NCBI GenBank assembly: GCA_016722375.1
Contig: JADKJG010000002.1
Span: 248,001-312,000 of the forward strand
DNA: 64,000 nucleotides
Source of the DNA: Bacteroidota bacterium
Lineage (GTDB): Bacteria; Bacteroidota; Bacteroidia; Chitinophagales; LD1
Direction: 5' to 3'
Shown here: positions 25,710 to 36,307 of the stretch, in pieces
Layout: the number at the start of each line of letters is the position of its first letter
How positions within the stretch are numbered: the first letter of the stretch is position 1
Position numbers and translations under genes: made by a program
The notes under the pieces: generated by a model
Told to the model about the DNA's origin: nothing
Seen by the model: only the letters and a program-made list of their open reading frames with translations
The model's database searches: none

Positions 25710-28700
25710 ATGCCTGAATTTATACATCTCCACTCACATACCCAGTATTCACTTTTGGATGGCGCAGCTTCTATTTCAGGTATGTATGCCAAAGCAGCTA
25801 AAGATGGAATGAAAGGCTTAGCGATTACCGACCACGGCAATATGTTCGGCGTCTTTGATTTTGTCGCCGAAGCCACCAAGCATAAACTTGCGGACGGAAG
25901 TTCTATAAAGCCAATTGTAGGATGTGAATTCTATTTGGTCGCTGATAGACAGAAAAAGACTTTCACCAAAGAAGATAAGGACAAACGTTTTCATCAGTTA
26001 TTGATTGCGAAGAATGCAGACGGGTATAAAAATCTGGTGAAGCTTTGTTCTCTGGGATACACGGAGGGTATGTATGGCAAATACCCGCGCGTGGATAAAG
26101 AACTTATTTTAAAGTACCACAAAAACCTGATTGCCACTACTTGTTGCATTGGGGCAGAAGTTCCTCAAGCTATCTTAAAGAAGGGAGAAGCAGAAGGAAG
26201 AAAGGTATTTGAATCGTGGTATGATTTGTTTGGTGAAGACTATTATATCGAATTGCAGCGTCATGGAATGGGCGAACAGGACAAGGTGAATGAGGTTCTG
26301 TTGAAGTTTGCAAAAGAATATAAGGTGAAAGTCATTGCGACTAACGATTCCCACTACGTTGACCAGAAAGACAGCAACGCCCACGATATTCTTCTTTGTA
26401 TTAACACAGGCGAAAAGCAAAGCACTCCAACCTTCAAAGAGTTCTCGGATGATGATACCCAGCAAAAAGGCAAACGCTTCGCCTTCTTCAATGACCAATT
26501 CTATTTCAAAACGCAGGCAGAAATGGCAGCACTATTTAGTGATTTGCCCGAAGCCCTTGATAACACGCATGACATTTTAGGTAAAGTGGAAACACTCAAA
26601 TTGAAGCAGGACATCATGCTGCCTAATTTCCCTATCCCAAAAGAATATCAAATACATCAGGACAGTGTACTTAATCAATGGGAATATTTGAAACATCTGG
26701 CCTTTGAAGGTGCCAAGAAGCGGTATAAAGAAATTAGTCCCGAAGTGGAGGACCGGTTGAACTTCGAGTTATTCACCATCAAGACGATGGGTTTTGCCGG
26801 GTACTTCCTGATAGTTGCAGACTTTATTCAAGCCGGTAGGGATTTAGGTGTGGTCATTGGGCCGGGCAGAGGTTCAGCAGCAGGAAGTGTAGTTGCTTAT
26901 TGTATAGGCATCACCAACATTGATCCCATTGCTTATAATTTACTCTTCGAGCGTTTCTTGAATCCAGACCGAAAGTCAATGCCCGATATAGACACTGACT
27001 TTGATGATGAAGGTCGCGATAAGGTGATTGACTATGTGGTGAAAAAATATGGCAGGAATCAGGTGGCGCAGATTGTTACCTATAGCACCATGGCGGCCAA
27101 GGTCAGCATCAAGGACGTGGCACGGGTGCTTGACCTTCCTTTGAATGAATCTCTTGCTCTGACAAAATTAGTTCCGGACAAACCCGGGATGGAATTAAAC
27201 CGGCTACTCCATGCCGACATTGAAGGAGATGGAGGGTTGAAGAAGAAAGAATCCCTATCATCCGAAGAAATTGAGGATGTCAAAAAGCTTCGTGAAGTTT
27301 ATGCTAAAGATGATCTGGGAAGCAAAGTATTGCACGAGGCAGAAGTTTTAGAAGGCGGTGTGCGCGGTACCGGTGTTCATGCTGCCGGAATCATCATTGC
27401 GCCGACTGATATCACCGATATACTGCCGGTTGCTACTTCTAAAGAAACCGACCTTTATTTGACCCAATATCAGGGAAAAGTGATTGAAGACGCAGGCGTT
27501 ATCAAGATGGACTTTTTGGGTTTAAAGACTCTGACTATTATTCGAGATGCTTTAAAACTGATTAAGAAAAACCACGGTGTTGAGATAGACATTGATACTA
27601 TTCCTTTGGATGATGCCAAAACATTTGAATTATACCAACACGGCGAAACTAACGGCACATTCCAATTTGAAAGTGCCGGAATGCAGAAGTATCTCAAAGA
27701 ATTAAAGCCTGATAAATTTGATGACCTTATTGCGATGAATGCACTCTATCGTCCGGGTCCTATCGCTTATATTCCAAACTTTATACTTCGGAAACATGGT
27801 AAAGAACAGATCAGCTATGACCTTCCAGAAATGGAGGAGTATTTGAAAGACACCTATGGCATAACCGTATATCAAGAGCAGGTGATGCTTCTGTCACAAA
27901 AGTTGGCAGGATTCAGCAAGGGAGATGCCGATGTGTTGCGCAAAGCGATGGGGAAGAAGGATAGAAAGACGCTCGACAAAATGAAGAGTAAATTCATGGA
28001 GGGGTCTTTGTCGAACGGGCTGGCTGATAAATCTTTGGAAAAAATTTGGACCGACTGGGAAGCCTTCGCTCAATATGCCTTCAATAAATCACACTCCACC
28101 TGCTATGCTTTCGTGGCGTTCCAAACAGCTTATCTAAAAGCCAATTATCCGGCGGAGTATATGAGCGCTGTGCTTTCCAACAACCAAGGGAACATAGATA
28201 AAATCACCTTCTTTATGGAAGAGTGCAAGCGGATGGGCCTTCCGGTTAAGGGGCCGGATATCAACGAAAGCGACATTCGTTTCTCGGTTAACAAAAAAGG
28301 AGAGATCCGCTATGCACTATCCGCTATCAAAGGAGTAGGCGATGCCGCGGTAGAAGCTATTGTTTCAGAAAGAGAGAAAAATGGTGCTTTTAAAACGATT
28401 TATGAGTTCACCAAGCGGGTAAACCTCCGATCGGTGAATAAGAAATCGGTTGAGGCACTCGCTTATGCAGGTGCCTTCGATTGTTTTGCTGAATATCATC
28501 GGGCACAATATTTCGAACCTGATATTAAAGACAAAATGAGTCTGATTGAAAAGGCTTTGAAATACGGGAGTAGTGTTCAGACCAACACAGGGGCACAACA
28601 AAATTCTCTTTTTGGTGATGCCGGAGGCGGCTTTGATATTGCCGAACCTATATCTGTGGGCTGCGAGGAGTGGAGTTTACTCGAAAAGCTAAAAAAAGAA

Positions 28701-29309
28701 AAAGAGGTCACCGGCGTTTATATCAGTGGCCATCCGCTGGATGATTACCGCCTAGAGATTCAAACCTTTACCAATTGTAAACTGAATGATATTGATAAAA
28801 AGAAGGACAAGGAATTAAAAATAGCTGGTATCGTTACCTCTACCGAAACCAAATATTCTAAAAACGGAAATCAGTATTGCCGATTTACTATCGAGGATTT
28901 TGATGGGACTTACAGCCTCGCTTTGTTTGGGAAGGACTATCTCAATTTCAAAACCTTTATCGAAACACCCGGTGCTTTGTTGCACATCAACGGCAAGTAT
29001 CAAACGCGATGGGACGGCAAAGAGTATGAGTTTAAAATCATCCACATTGAACTGCTCTCTGACATCAGAAACAAGTTCACCAAAAGCTTTACGATTGAAT
29101 TGATTGCCTCCGACCTCAACGATAAACTCATGGCAGATTTACAAGCTATTATTTCTAAATATCCCGGAAACACCAAAATGCGCATGAAGTTTATTGACCT
29201 AGAAGAGGGGTTGTCTGTCGGGCTGAACTCATCTAACAACTCTATTGAACTGAGCAATGAACTGCTCAAGGAATTAGACCATAAGTATGTAACTTACTCA
29301 CTCAATTAG
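25710..29309 (+). CDS. dnaE: DNA polymerase III alpha subunit
   Basis: Replicative polymerase, 1199 residues. The N-terminal PHP domain shows HLHSHTQYSLLDG and ITDHGNMFGV. The polymerase core has GPGRGSAAGS and the catalytic acids in PDIDTDFDDE (D426, D428). The finger/thumb region follows, then a helix-hairpin-helix segment (ALSAIKGVGDAAVEAI) and a C-terminal OB fold (AGIVTSTETKYSKNGN). The PHP metal-binding His residues look intact. No disruption seen over 3.6 kb. It is convergent with the T9SS gene at 29384. Confidence 0.97.
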   Translation: MPEFIHLHSHTQYSLLDGAASISGMYAKAAKDGMKGLAITDHGNMFGVFDFVAEATKHKLADGSSIKPIVGCEFYLVADRQKKTFTKEDKDKRFHQLLIAKNADGYKNLVKLCSLGYTEGMYGKYPRVDKELILKYHKNLIATTCCIGAEVPQAILKKGEAEGRKVFESWYDLFGEDYYIELQRHGMGEQDKVNEVLLKFAKEYKVKVIATNDSHYVDQKDSNAHDILLCINTGEKQSTPTFKEFSDDDTQQKGKRFAFFNDQFYFKTQAEMAALFSDLPEALDNTHDILGKVETLKLKQDIMLPNFPIPKEYQIHQDSVLNQWEYLKHLAFEGAKKRYKEISPEVEDRLNFELFTIKTMGFAGYFLIVADFIQAGRDLGVVIGPGRGSAAGSVVAYCIGITNIDPIAYNLLFERFLNPDRKSMPDIDTDFDDEGRDKVIDYVVKKYGRNQVAQIVTYSTMAAKVSIKDVARVLDLPLNESLALTKLVPDKPGMELNRLLHADIEGDGGLKKKESLSSEEIEDVKKLREVYAKDDLGSKVLHEAEVLEGGVRGTGVHAAGIIIAPTDITDILPVATSKETDLYLTQYQGKVIEDAGVIKMDFLGLKTLTIIRDALKLIKKNHGVEIDIDTIPLDDAKTFELYQHGETNGTFQFESAGMQKYLKELKPDKFDDLIAMNALYRPGPIAYIPNFILRKHGKEQISYDLPEMEEYLKDTYGITVYQEQVMLLSQKLAGFSKGDADVLRKAMGKKDRKTLDKMKSKFMEGSLSNGLADKSLEKIWTDWEAFAQYAFNKSHSTCYAFVAFQTAYLKANYPAEYMSAVLSNNQGNIDKITFFMEECKRMGLPVKGPDINESDIRFSVNKKGEIRYALSAIKGVGDAAVEAIVSEREKNGAFKTIYEFTKRVNLRSVNKKSVEALAYAGAFDCFAEYHRAQYFEPDIKDKMSLIEKALKYGSSVQTNTGAQQNSLFGDAGGGFDIAEPISVGCEEWSLLEKLKKEKEVTGVYISGHPLDDYRLEIQTFTNCKLNDIDKKKDKELKIAGIVTSTETKYSKNGNQYCRFTIEDFDGTYSLALFGKDYLNFKTFIETPGALLHINGKYQTRWDGKEYEFKIIHIELLSDIRNKFTKSFTIELIASDLNDKLMADLQAIISKYPGNTKMRMKFIDLEEGLSVGLNSSNNSIELSNELLKELDHKYVTYSLN

Positions 29310-29383
29310 GAATGAAGACTTTGAAATAGAAGTCATAAGGACAGACGAAATCTTCGAGCTCCGAAGTTTGATTGATTATTAGA

Positions 29384-31909
29384 TTACTTAATCAGCGTCA
29401 CGCTTCCTTTCAAATAACGGGTGGTATTATCATCGAATACTACCTTAACGGAATAGGCATAAACGCCCAAAGGTGCCGGCTTGCCTTTATAGGTTCCGTC
29501 CCACCCTTCATTAACATCATTAGACTCATATACCTTTTCGCCAACTCTATCAAAAACGCTAACCTCGGCATACCGCGTACCCAAGGCATAAACTAGGAAT
29601 AAATCATTAGCGCCGTCCCCATTTGGAGAGAATACATTTGGCACAAATACTCGTGCATTCTGATAAATGGTGATATAGTTGATTCTGGTGAAGGTGTCGT
29701 CACAACCATATTGATTGGCAGCTACGAGCACTATGGTATAAACTCCGGGAGACGTATAGGTATGTGATGGTGATCGTTGGGTAGATGAGTTGCCATCTCC
29801 AAAATCCCATACCCAGCTATCAGAGTTGGTAGATTGATTATTAAAGTTGATTGGAGAAGATTCATCACTATAGCTCGTCAGAGGAGTAGCATCAAAACTG
29901 GCCTTTGCTCCTGAGTAAACCGTTACGGTCTGAGTCGCAATATGGCTACAAGTTCCTAAATGAGCCGTCAAGATGACTGTATAACTTCCTCCAGAGTTAT
30001 AGGTATGTGTTGGATTATCTACGTTTGACGTAGTTCCATCTCCAAAGTCCCATACATAACTATTACCGGTTGCCGGTGTGGAAGTATTTATAAATGAAGA
30101 GGGCATTCCGGTACAAACGGGTGTATACGTGAAAGACGCAACAGGTGTTGGATTAACATTGACTGTAACGGTTGCTGAATCTTTACAGCCATTATTATCC
30201 GTAACGGTAACCACGTAATCCGTCGTTTGTGTTGGTGTTGCTTCCGGATTCGAGATATTTGGATTATTCAAACTACCCGTTGGGCTCCAGGAATAAGTTG
30301 TACCTCCACTGGCATTTAACTGTGCAGGTTCACCACAAATATTCACTGGGGAGGGAGCGGTTATTTGCGGTAGCCCATTTACGGTGAACGTTTTGCTGTC
30401 GCTGGCTGGACAGCCATTATTTGGGTCCGTGAAGGAATAGCTAAGGATATGCGCACCTACACCGGCAACGGCTGGATCAAAAATGCCACTTGGATCACTG
30501 ATGCCGGTACCACTCCAAGCCCCGCCCGCAGGAGAAAAACCAGTTAAAGAATCTGCCGGATTATTAATGCAAATACCATCATCATTTCCGGCATTTACAA
30601 TAGGAGCAGGAGAAACCGCTATAACTATTTCATTACTTGGCAATCCCGAACAACCCTGATTATCCGCCACGCAGGTAATGGCCGCACCATCATTCAAACT
30701 GGAAGATGTATAGGTATTGGATGCACTACTTTGAAGAACCGTGCCCCCATTAGAGAAAATATAAGTGGTATAACCGGCAGGCAAGGCCGTAAAGGTAACG
30801 GGGCTTCCCTGACAGATGGAATCTGCGCTACTGGTAATCGTGATAGCAGGAATGGGACTGACACTAATAATGATAGGTGGTGTAGGCGCGCTATTGCATC
30901 CGTCCAAGGAACCAGTAATTACTACCGTATCATTATTATTAAAGCCAGTGGAGGTGTAAGTGACACTGGCCGTATTTTGCACAGAGACTGAATTGACTTT
31001 GAAATCATAGGAAGTAGGGCTGGGAGGCTGAGCGGTGCTTACAGAAATCGTAATAGATTCTCCTTGGCAAATGCCGGTCGTAGAAGCTGAACTATTAATT
31101 TGAGGAGTAGGTTTGACTGTTGTTTTAATAACATTGCTCCATCCGCTGGTGCATCCATTGGCATCTTTTACCAACACAATTACCTGATTACCTTGTCCTA
31201 ATTGGGTCGTAGTCCAAGTATTAGAAACCGAAGATTGTTGTTGCGAACCTCCATTATAAAAAAGATACGTGCCTTGACCTGGTGGCGTCGCAGAAAACAC
31301 GACCAAATCTCCACTACATATCGTATCATTCGCAATTGAACTACTTATAGTGGCCGCAGCTGGAAGCGGGTTAGCTTTGATTGTATTGCTCGCATTACTG
31401 AAACAGCCTCCGTTACTGCCAAACACTCGTACACTATCGCCTGCTGCCAGATTGCCCTGATAGGCACTAGAAGAGGACAACTGAATAAGCGAATCATTCA
31501 GGAAAAAAGCATAAGCAGCGAACCCACTGCCAGCCGAAAATGTAGTTGGCGTTCCAGCACAAACAGGGGTAGGGAAAGAGGTAAGAGTCATGTTGGTAGC
31601 CGAGGCGTTGACGTTAAAAGTCAGTGAGTCTCCAACGGGGCCGCCAGCGGTCGTGACCATCACCCGAACAGTATGACTTCCCGGGGTTAGAAAAAATGCG
31701 ATTGCCTTGGGGGTGGGGCTGCTAAAATTTCTTGGGTTACTATTTGGACCAAAACTCCACTGATAGAAACTTCCCACGATAGAGGTCGTAAACGTATCCG
31801 TACAACCGACAATCGTAGGGTTGCCGGAATGAGTGATGTTGCTAAATCCGAAGGTGCAGAATCCCAAAACAAACAGGGCAATCAGAAGTACTCGAAATGT
31901 TTTGGTCAT
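29384..31909 (-). CDS. PKD-repeat secreted protein with gliding-motility-type (T9SS type B) C-terminus
   Basis: 841 residues with a signal peptide (VLLIALFVLGFCTFG), a run of Ig/PKD-like beta domains including YVWDFGDGTTSNVDNPTHTY and WVWDFGDGNSSTQ, and a C-terminal CHU_C domain starting VFVPNVFSPNGDGANDLF and ending LKGSVTLIK. It is probably exported by T9SS and held at the surface. Its first ~270 residues closely match those of the next gene upstream (32029-34074), so the pair arose by duplication. Function is likely adhesive or structural, but this is inferred. Confidence 0.88.
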   Translation of the reverse strand: MTKTFRVLLIALFVLGFCTFGFSNITHSGNPTIVGCTDTFTTSIVGSFYQWSFGPNSNPRNFSSPTPKAIAFFLTPGSHTVRVMVTTAGGPVGDSLTFNVNASATNMTLTSFPTPVCAGTPTTFSAGSGFAAYAFFLNDSLIQLSSSSAYQGNLAAGDSVRVFGSNGGCFSNASNTIKANPLPAAATISSSIANDTICSGDLVVFSATPPGQGTYLFYNGGSQQQSSVSNTWTTTQLGQGNQVIVLVKDANGCTSGWSNVIKTTVKPTPQINSSASTTGICQGESITISVSTAQPPSPTSYDFKVNSVSVQNTASVTYTSTGFNNNDTVVITGSLDGCNSAPTPPIIISVSPIPAITITSSADSICQGSPVTFTALPAGYTTYIFSNGGTVLQSSASNTYTSSSLNDGAAITCVADNQGCSGLPSNEIVIAVSPAPIVNAGNDDGICINNPADSLTGFSPAGGAWSGTGISDPSGIFDPAVAGVGAHILSYSFTDPNNGCPASDSKTFTVNGLPQITAPSPVNICGEPAQLNASGGTTYSWSPTGSLNNPNISNPEATPTQTTDYVVTVTDNNGCKDSATVTVNVNPTPVASFTYTPVCTGMPSSFINTSTPATGNSYVWDFGDGTTSNVDNPTHTYNSGGSYTVILTAHLGTCSHIATQTVTVYSGAKASFDATPLTSYSDESSPINFNNQSTNSDSWVWDFGDGNSSTQRSPSHTYTSPGVYTIVLVAANQYGCDDTFTRINYITIYQNARVFVPNVFSPNGDGANDLFLVYALGTRYAEVSVFDRVGEKVYESNDVNEGWDGTYKGKPAPLGVYAYSVKVVFDDNTTRYLKGSVTLIK

Positions 31910-32028
31910 AGCTTTAGAGGTATAGGAAGACGTGCTTTATCCGCATTTTAAAAGATAAGATGCAAAAAGTGCGCAACAAGTTGGAAGGCACAGAAGATAT
32001 TTCTTTGACCGAATTGGGTAGTTCGAGG

Positions 32029-34074
32029 TTATCGCACTAGAGTAACGTTGCCGTTTCGCTTTTCGATTTTAGAGCCTCCCGGTGAATTAGCATCTGGCAC
32101 CTCTAACTCTATATAATAAACATAGGTACCCACTGGTTGATCTTTGCTACCAAATTTACCATCCCAGAAGGTGTTGGCATTGTGAACCAACTGTCCCCAA
32201 CGGTTATAGATACGGAAGGTGTTGATATTTACAGTTCCATTAGACACAGGGCCGAAGGTTTTGTTTTGGGCCATATTTCCACCCGGAGCAAAAGCATTAG
32301 GCATATCAAACTCACCCGCAATGATAACCACTATACTGTCGTAACCGTCACAATTTCCGCTTTCCCCTTCGCTCACCGTAACATAGTAAACAGTATTGAC
32401 CGAAGTGGTAATAATAGGATTAGCGCAATCTGTGCAACTGAGTCCTTCTACAGGCGACCAATTATAGGAAGGAGCCTCTGTTCCGCTTACCGTTAATGTC
32501 ACCTGATGTGTTTCGCCCGGTCCACCAATGATGGAGTCAGGGCTGGCATTCACCGATATTTGGTCTGGCTGAGGAACTGTAGCGCTTTCAGTATAAGTAC
32601 AACCAAAAACCAAATTCTTTATGTTAATGGTATAGTCTCCGCCCGAAAGATTTCTAAAAGCTGTATCAAACTGAAAACCACCTCCGTTTAGTGCAAACTG
32701 GAATACTCCACTCTGCGGATCTGCCGGGGTGATGATGATGCCTCCGTCATTTCCATTGCACGATGCCGGCTCTACCCTTACGTTGAACTCAGCGTTTGAA
32801 ACTCCCTGTGGAATAGAGATAATTCCATTACCCATACAACCAACAGAATCTGTGATGGTGAAATTATAATTACCCGGAGGGATATTGCTAAACTGACCGG
32901 TCATATTAGTGGCAAAGCCTTCTAAAGAATAAGTACGTGAACCTGCTCCACCGGTTCCTCCGGTATCAACAATCGAAAGATTTCCATAAGCCGGCTCGGC
33001 ACAAAGATGCAAGTCCAAGATAGAAGTGTACCAAATCTGTGTAGAAGGGATGAACGCTCCTGATGCCGTAACCGAACAACTATTCGCGCCCGATACCGTC
33101 ACAGAAAAAGCCCCTGCTGAAAAGTTATACACCGTATCATTGCTGCTTCCATTGCTCCACTGATATGTATAAGGAGGAATGCCTTGTGTTGGATTGACAG
33201 AAGCCTGTCCATTTATTTCACCATAACAAATACCTGCCCTGTATGAAAGTCCCATAATCGGGGTAGGCTTTACAAATGTACGAACGATATTGCTCCAAGC
33301 ACTTTGGCAACCATTGGCATCTTGAACAATTACAATGACCTGATTTCCCTGTCCTAATTGGGTGGTTGACCAAGTGTTCGTTGCGTTCGCTTGTTGCTGA
33401 GCACCGCCGTTATAAAACAAATATTTATTTCCTCCTGCAGGGTTAGCGGTAAAAACAACCAACTCGCCACTACAAATTGTATCATTAGCAATTGAACTGG
33501 TCAATGTAGCTGCCCCGGGCAATGGGTTGGCGCGGATAGCGGCGCTGCCATTGCTAAAGCAACCTCCATTAGAACCAAATACCCGAACACTGTCATTAGA
33601 ACCTAGGACCGCCTGAAACGCATCGCTGGCCGAAAGCTGCTTCAACGTATCATTTATAAAGAAGGCGTAGCCTGCATATTGAGTCCCGCCTGCGCTAAAG
33701 GTAGTCGTTACCCCTTGACAAACCGGACTTGGGAAAGCGGTCAGCGTGACGCTGCCAGTTCCTGCAAGGACATTGACTATTAAAGTTTCTACTACCGGGC
33801 CACCGCCAGTGGTGATCGTCACCTTTACGGTACGCGAACCGGGAGTTAAAAATACCGTTCCCCCGGCGGGCAATGCGCTGCTCATGGTGCTTGGATAAGA
33901 GTTCGGTCCAAAATCCCATGCATACAAGGACCCGATTAGGGTAGTAGTGGTGAACGTATCAGCACAACCTACCACAGGTGGATTAATGGATATACGGTTA
34001 ATGGCTGCCTGGGTGGTGGTGCCAAATCCTATGATCAATAGAGAAAACAAAAGGGCTTTAGAAAGCATTTTCAT
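32029..34074 (-). CDS. Secreted Ig/SprB-like repeat protein with T9SS type B C-terminus
   Basis: 681 residues. The signal peptide is KALLFSLLIIGFGTTTQA. The N-terminal ~270 residues match the 29384 gene almost domain for domain (shared runs such as SVRVFGSNGGCFSN and TTQLGQGNQVIV). The middle differs: it has a SprB-like repeat (PPYTYQWSNGSSNDTVYN) instead of PKD domains. The C-terminal CHU_C domain starts at DMPNAFAPGGN. It lies upstream of its paralogue with 119 bp between and could be co-transcribed with it. Confidence 0.87.
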   Translation of the reverse strand: MKMLSKALLFSLLIIGFGTTTQAAINRISINPPVVGCADTFTTTTLIGSLYAWDFGPNSYPSTMSSALPAGGTVFLTPGSRTVKVTITTGGGPVVETLIVNVLAGTGSVTLTAFPSPVCQGVTTTFSAGGTQYAGYAFFINDTLKQLSASDAFQAVLGSNDSVRVFGSNGGCFSNGSAAIRANPLPGAATLTSSIANDTICSGELVVFTANPAGGNKYLFYNGGAQQQANATNTWSTTQLGQGNQVIVIVQDANGCQSAWSNIVRTFVKPTPIMGLSYRAGICYGEINGQASVNPTQGIPPYTYQWSNGSSNDTVYNFSAGAFSVTVSGANSCSVTASGAFIPSTQIWYTSILDLHLCAEPAYGNLSIVDTGGTGGAGSRTYSLEGFATNMTGQFSNIPPGNYNFTITDSVGCMGNGIISIPQGVSNAEFNVRVEPASCNGNDGGIIITPADPQSGVFQFALNGGGFQFDTAFRNLSGGDYTINIKNLVFGCTYTESATVPQPDQISVNASPDSIIGGPGETHQVTLTVSGTEAPSYNWSPVEGLSCTDCANPIITTSVNTVYYVTVSEGESGNCDGYDSIVVIIAGEFDMPNAFAPGGNMAQNKTFGPVSNGTVNINTFRIYNRWGQLVHNANTFWDGKFGSKDQPVGTYVYYIELEVPDANSPGGSKIEKRNGNVTLVR

Positions 34075-34211
34075 AATTATTTTTTGCGTTGAATACGTGT
34101 TTGTAAACCAGTCCTTAAAATCGGTTGCGAATATTAGAATCCTTCGCCATTAAACAAAGAATTTGGGCAACAAATTGCTAACCATATAAACTTTTACACC
34201 CAACCGAACTC

Positions 34212-34241
34212 TTGCGGACTATAGCTGAATGATTATTTTCG
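34212..34241 (+). promoter_or_regulatory. Promoter for the YkgJ-like gene and cbs
   Basis: TTG at 34212-34214, a 19-base spacer and TATTTTCG at 34234-34241. The start codon follows 19 bp later. It is a good fit to the Bacteroidota promoter apart from C for T at the last but one position. Confidence 0.5.
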
Positions 34242-34260
34242 GCGCTCTTTTAAATAAATT

Positions 34261-34770
34261 ATGGCTGAAATAAACATTCAAAAATACACGCGTCGCGCGT
34301 CGCGCAAAAAGAAGGAATTGGGTCGCTTTTTAGTCCGTTTAGGGAAAAAGCCTTTTAAAGGCCTCTTAAAGCAGGTAAACATTGCCGAAAAAGAAACCTG
34401 GAAAGAAATCAACTGCATGGAGTGTGCCAACTGTTGCAAGAAGATGACTCCCACCTATAACCGCAAGGATATATTGCGCATTGCCAAACACTTCAAAATG
34501 ACTTATAAGCAGTTTTTTGATAAATGGCTGATCATTGACAAAAACAAAGATATTATCAACCAAAGCATTCCCTGCCAATTTCTGGGCAAGGACAACCTGT
34601 GCACCATATACGATATCCGCCCTTTAGATTGTGCAGATTTTCCACACTTCAACCGCAGAGATTTCCGCTATCAGGCTGCCGAAAAAACCTATACCCAAAA
34701 TATGGTTTACTGTCCCGCTACCCTCGTGCTGGTTGAAAAACTGAAAGAACAAATCGAAGCAGATTTATAA
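34261..34770 (+). CDS. YkgJ-family CxxCxxCC (putative zinc/iron-chelating) protein
   Basis: 169 residues. A basic N-terminus is followed by the family signature CMECANCCKKM (about residues 57-67), then IPCQFLGKDNLCTIYDIRPLDC and a last Cys in MVYCPATL. These eight or so cysteines are thought to bind a metal cluster; the cellular role is not known. It precedes the CBS gene by 24 bp on the same strand and probably shares its transcript. Confidence 0.85.
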   Translation: MAEINIQKYTRRASRKKKELGRFLVRLGKKPFKGLLKQVNIAEKETWKEINCMECANCCKKMTPTYNRKDILRIAKHFKMTYKQFFDKWLIIDKNKDIINQSIPCQFLGKDNLCTIYDIRPLDCADFPHFNRRDFRYQAAEKTYTQNMVYCPATLVLVEKLKEQIEADL

Positions 34771-34794
34771 ACCTCCAAACAATAAACACAGCAG

Positions 34795-36156
34795 ATGAAA
34801 TACTATAACAACATTATCGAAACCATCGGAAACACTCCTTTGGTTAAATTGAATAAGCTCACTAAAGATATTCCCGGTCTGTTTCTGGCCAAGGTGGAAT
34901 ATTTCAACCCCGGAAACTCCATTAAAGACCGTATCGGTTTGAAAATGATACTCGATGCCGAGCGCGACGGAAAACTAAAGCCCGGCGGAACCATCATTGA
35001 ATGTACCTCCGGCAACACCGGTATGGGGCTGGCGCTCACCTCCGTAGTGAAAGGATATAAGTGCATCTTCACCACCACCGAAAAACAATCCAAACAGAAA
35101 CTCGACATACTTCGCGCCTTGGGTGCCGAAGTCATCGTTTGTCCTACGAATGTAGAACCCGACGATCCGCGCTCTTACTATTCTATCGCCAAAAGATTGG
35201 CCAAAGAAATTCCCAATTCATATCACATGAATCAATACGACAACCTCAGCAACCGCGCCGCGCATTATGAAAGCACCGGTCCTGAAATATGGGAACAAAC
35301 CGAAGGAAAGGTAACTCACTACATCACGACCATCGGCACCGGAGGAACCGTTATGGGTGTGGCCATGTATTTAAAAGAGAAGAACCCTAATATTAAAGTT
35401 TGGGGCATTGATGCCTATGGTTCTTTGCTCAAGAAATTTCACGACACCGGCGAACTGGATATGAATGAAGTATATCCCTACTTTGCCGAGGGCATTGGCG
35501 AAGACTTCATCCCGGCTAACTACGACATGAAATTTATTGACCACATCGAACAGGTGACGGACAAAGACGGAGCCATCATGGCGCGGAAATTAGCCAAGGA
35601 AGAAGGTCTCTTCTGTGGCTACAGCGCCGGAACTGTGATGCAGGGGCTGATGCAGATGAAAGATAAATTCAAGAAAGATGATGTAGTCGTTGTTATCCTT
35701 CACGACCACGGCAGCCGCTATGTGGCCAAGATATATAACGACAGTTGGATGAAAGAGCGCGGCTTCCTCACCAACGAAGTGCTGACCGCCAAGACCATCA
35801 TAGAGCGCAAACAAATTCGCGACATTATTTGTGCCGAACCAAAAGAAACCGTAGCGGCTGTTTTCCAGAAGATGAAAGAAATGCACATCACCCAACTACC
35901 GGTGATGGAAGGCAACAAAAACTTAGGCAGCATCACCGAACACCAGATTCTGCGCCTCTTGATAGAAGACGCTGCCCATAAAGAAGACGAAGTAGGCAAA
36001 GTGATGGGCAAGCCCTTTCCACTGGTTGACCTCAGTTTAACAGCTCCAGAAATCTCTAAACTCATATCAAAAGATAATACCGCCGTGTTGGTGCTTGCCA
36101 ACTCCGGTGCCTTGCACATCATTACCGAGTTTGATTTGATAGAAGCAATGGCTTGA
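34795..36156 (+). CDS. Cystathionine beta-synthase with C-terminal CBS domain pair
   Basis: 453 residues. The PLP fold-type II catalytic domain (1 to about 320) has ETIGNTPLVKLN, the PLP lysine in NPGNSIKDRIG, the substrate loop TSGNTGMGLAL and the phosphate-binding GTGGTVMGV. Residues from about 335 form two CBS motifs, MKEMHITQLPVMEGN and LVLANSGALHIITEFDLIEAM, the usual regulatory Bateman module. It makes cystathionine from homocysteine and serine, the entry to transsulfuration. A cysteine synthase role is possible but the CBS tail argues for the first. Confidence 0.88.
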   Translation: MKYYNNIIETIGNTPLVKLNKLTKDIPGLFLAKVEYFNPGNSIKDRIGLKMILDAERDGKLKPGGTIIECTSGNTGMGLALTSVVKGYKCIFTTTEKQSKQKLDILRALGAEVIVCPTNVEPDDPRSYYSIAKRLAKEIPNSYHMNQYDNLSNRAAHYESTGPEIWEQTEGKVTHYITTIGTGGTVMGVAMYLKEKNPNIKVWGIDAYGSLLKKFHDTGELDMNEVYPYFAEGIGEDFIPANYDMKFIDHIEQVTDKDGAIMARKLAKEEGLFCGYSAGTVMQGLMQMKDKFKKDDVVVVILHDHGSRYVAKIYNDSWMKERGFLTNEVLTAKTIIERKQIRDIICAEPKETVAAVFQKMKEMHITQLPVMEGNKNLGSITEHQILRLLIEDAAHKEDEVGKVMGKPFPLVDLSLTAPEISKLISKDNTAVLVLANSGALHIITEFDLIEAMA

Positions 36157-36251
36157 TGAATGTTGAATTATGAGTGCTGAATGTTGAATCTCCTTCCTGC
36201 ATTTCTACGAAAGGCTTTGTATTAACAAGGGGTCATGACACAAAGTTACAA

Positions 36252-36273
36252 CAAGGGGTCCACTGACCCCTTG
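36252..36273. terminator. Hairpin downstream of cbs, possible terminator
   Basis: Perfect 9-bp stem CAAGGGGTC / GACCCCTTG with a CACT loop, 95 bp after the CBS stop. A direct copy of ACAAGGGGTC lies at 36225. There is no U-run, so the terminator call is weak. Confidence 0.35.
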
Positions 36274-36307
36274 CTATAAGGAAGCTTCTGATGGAGTTTG
36301 GTAAAAT

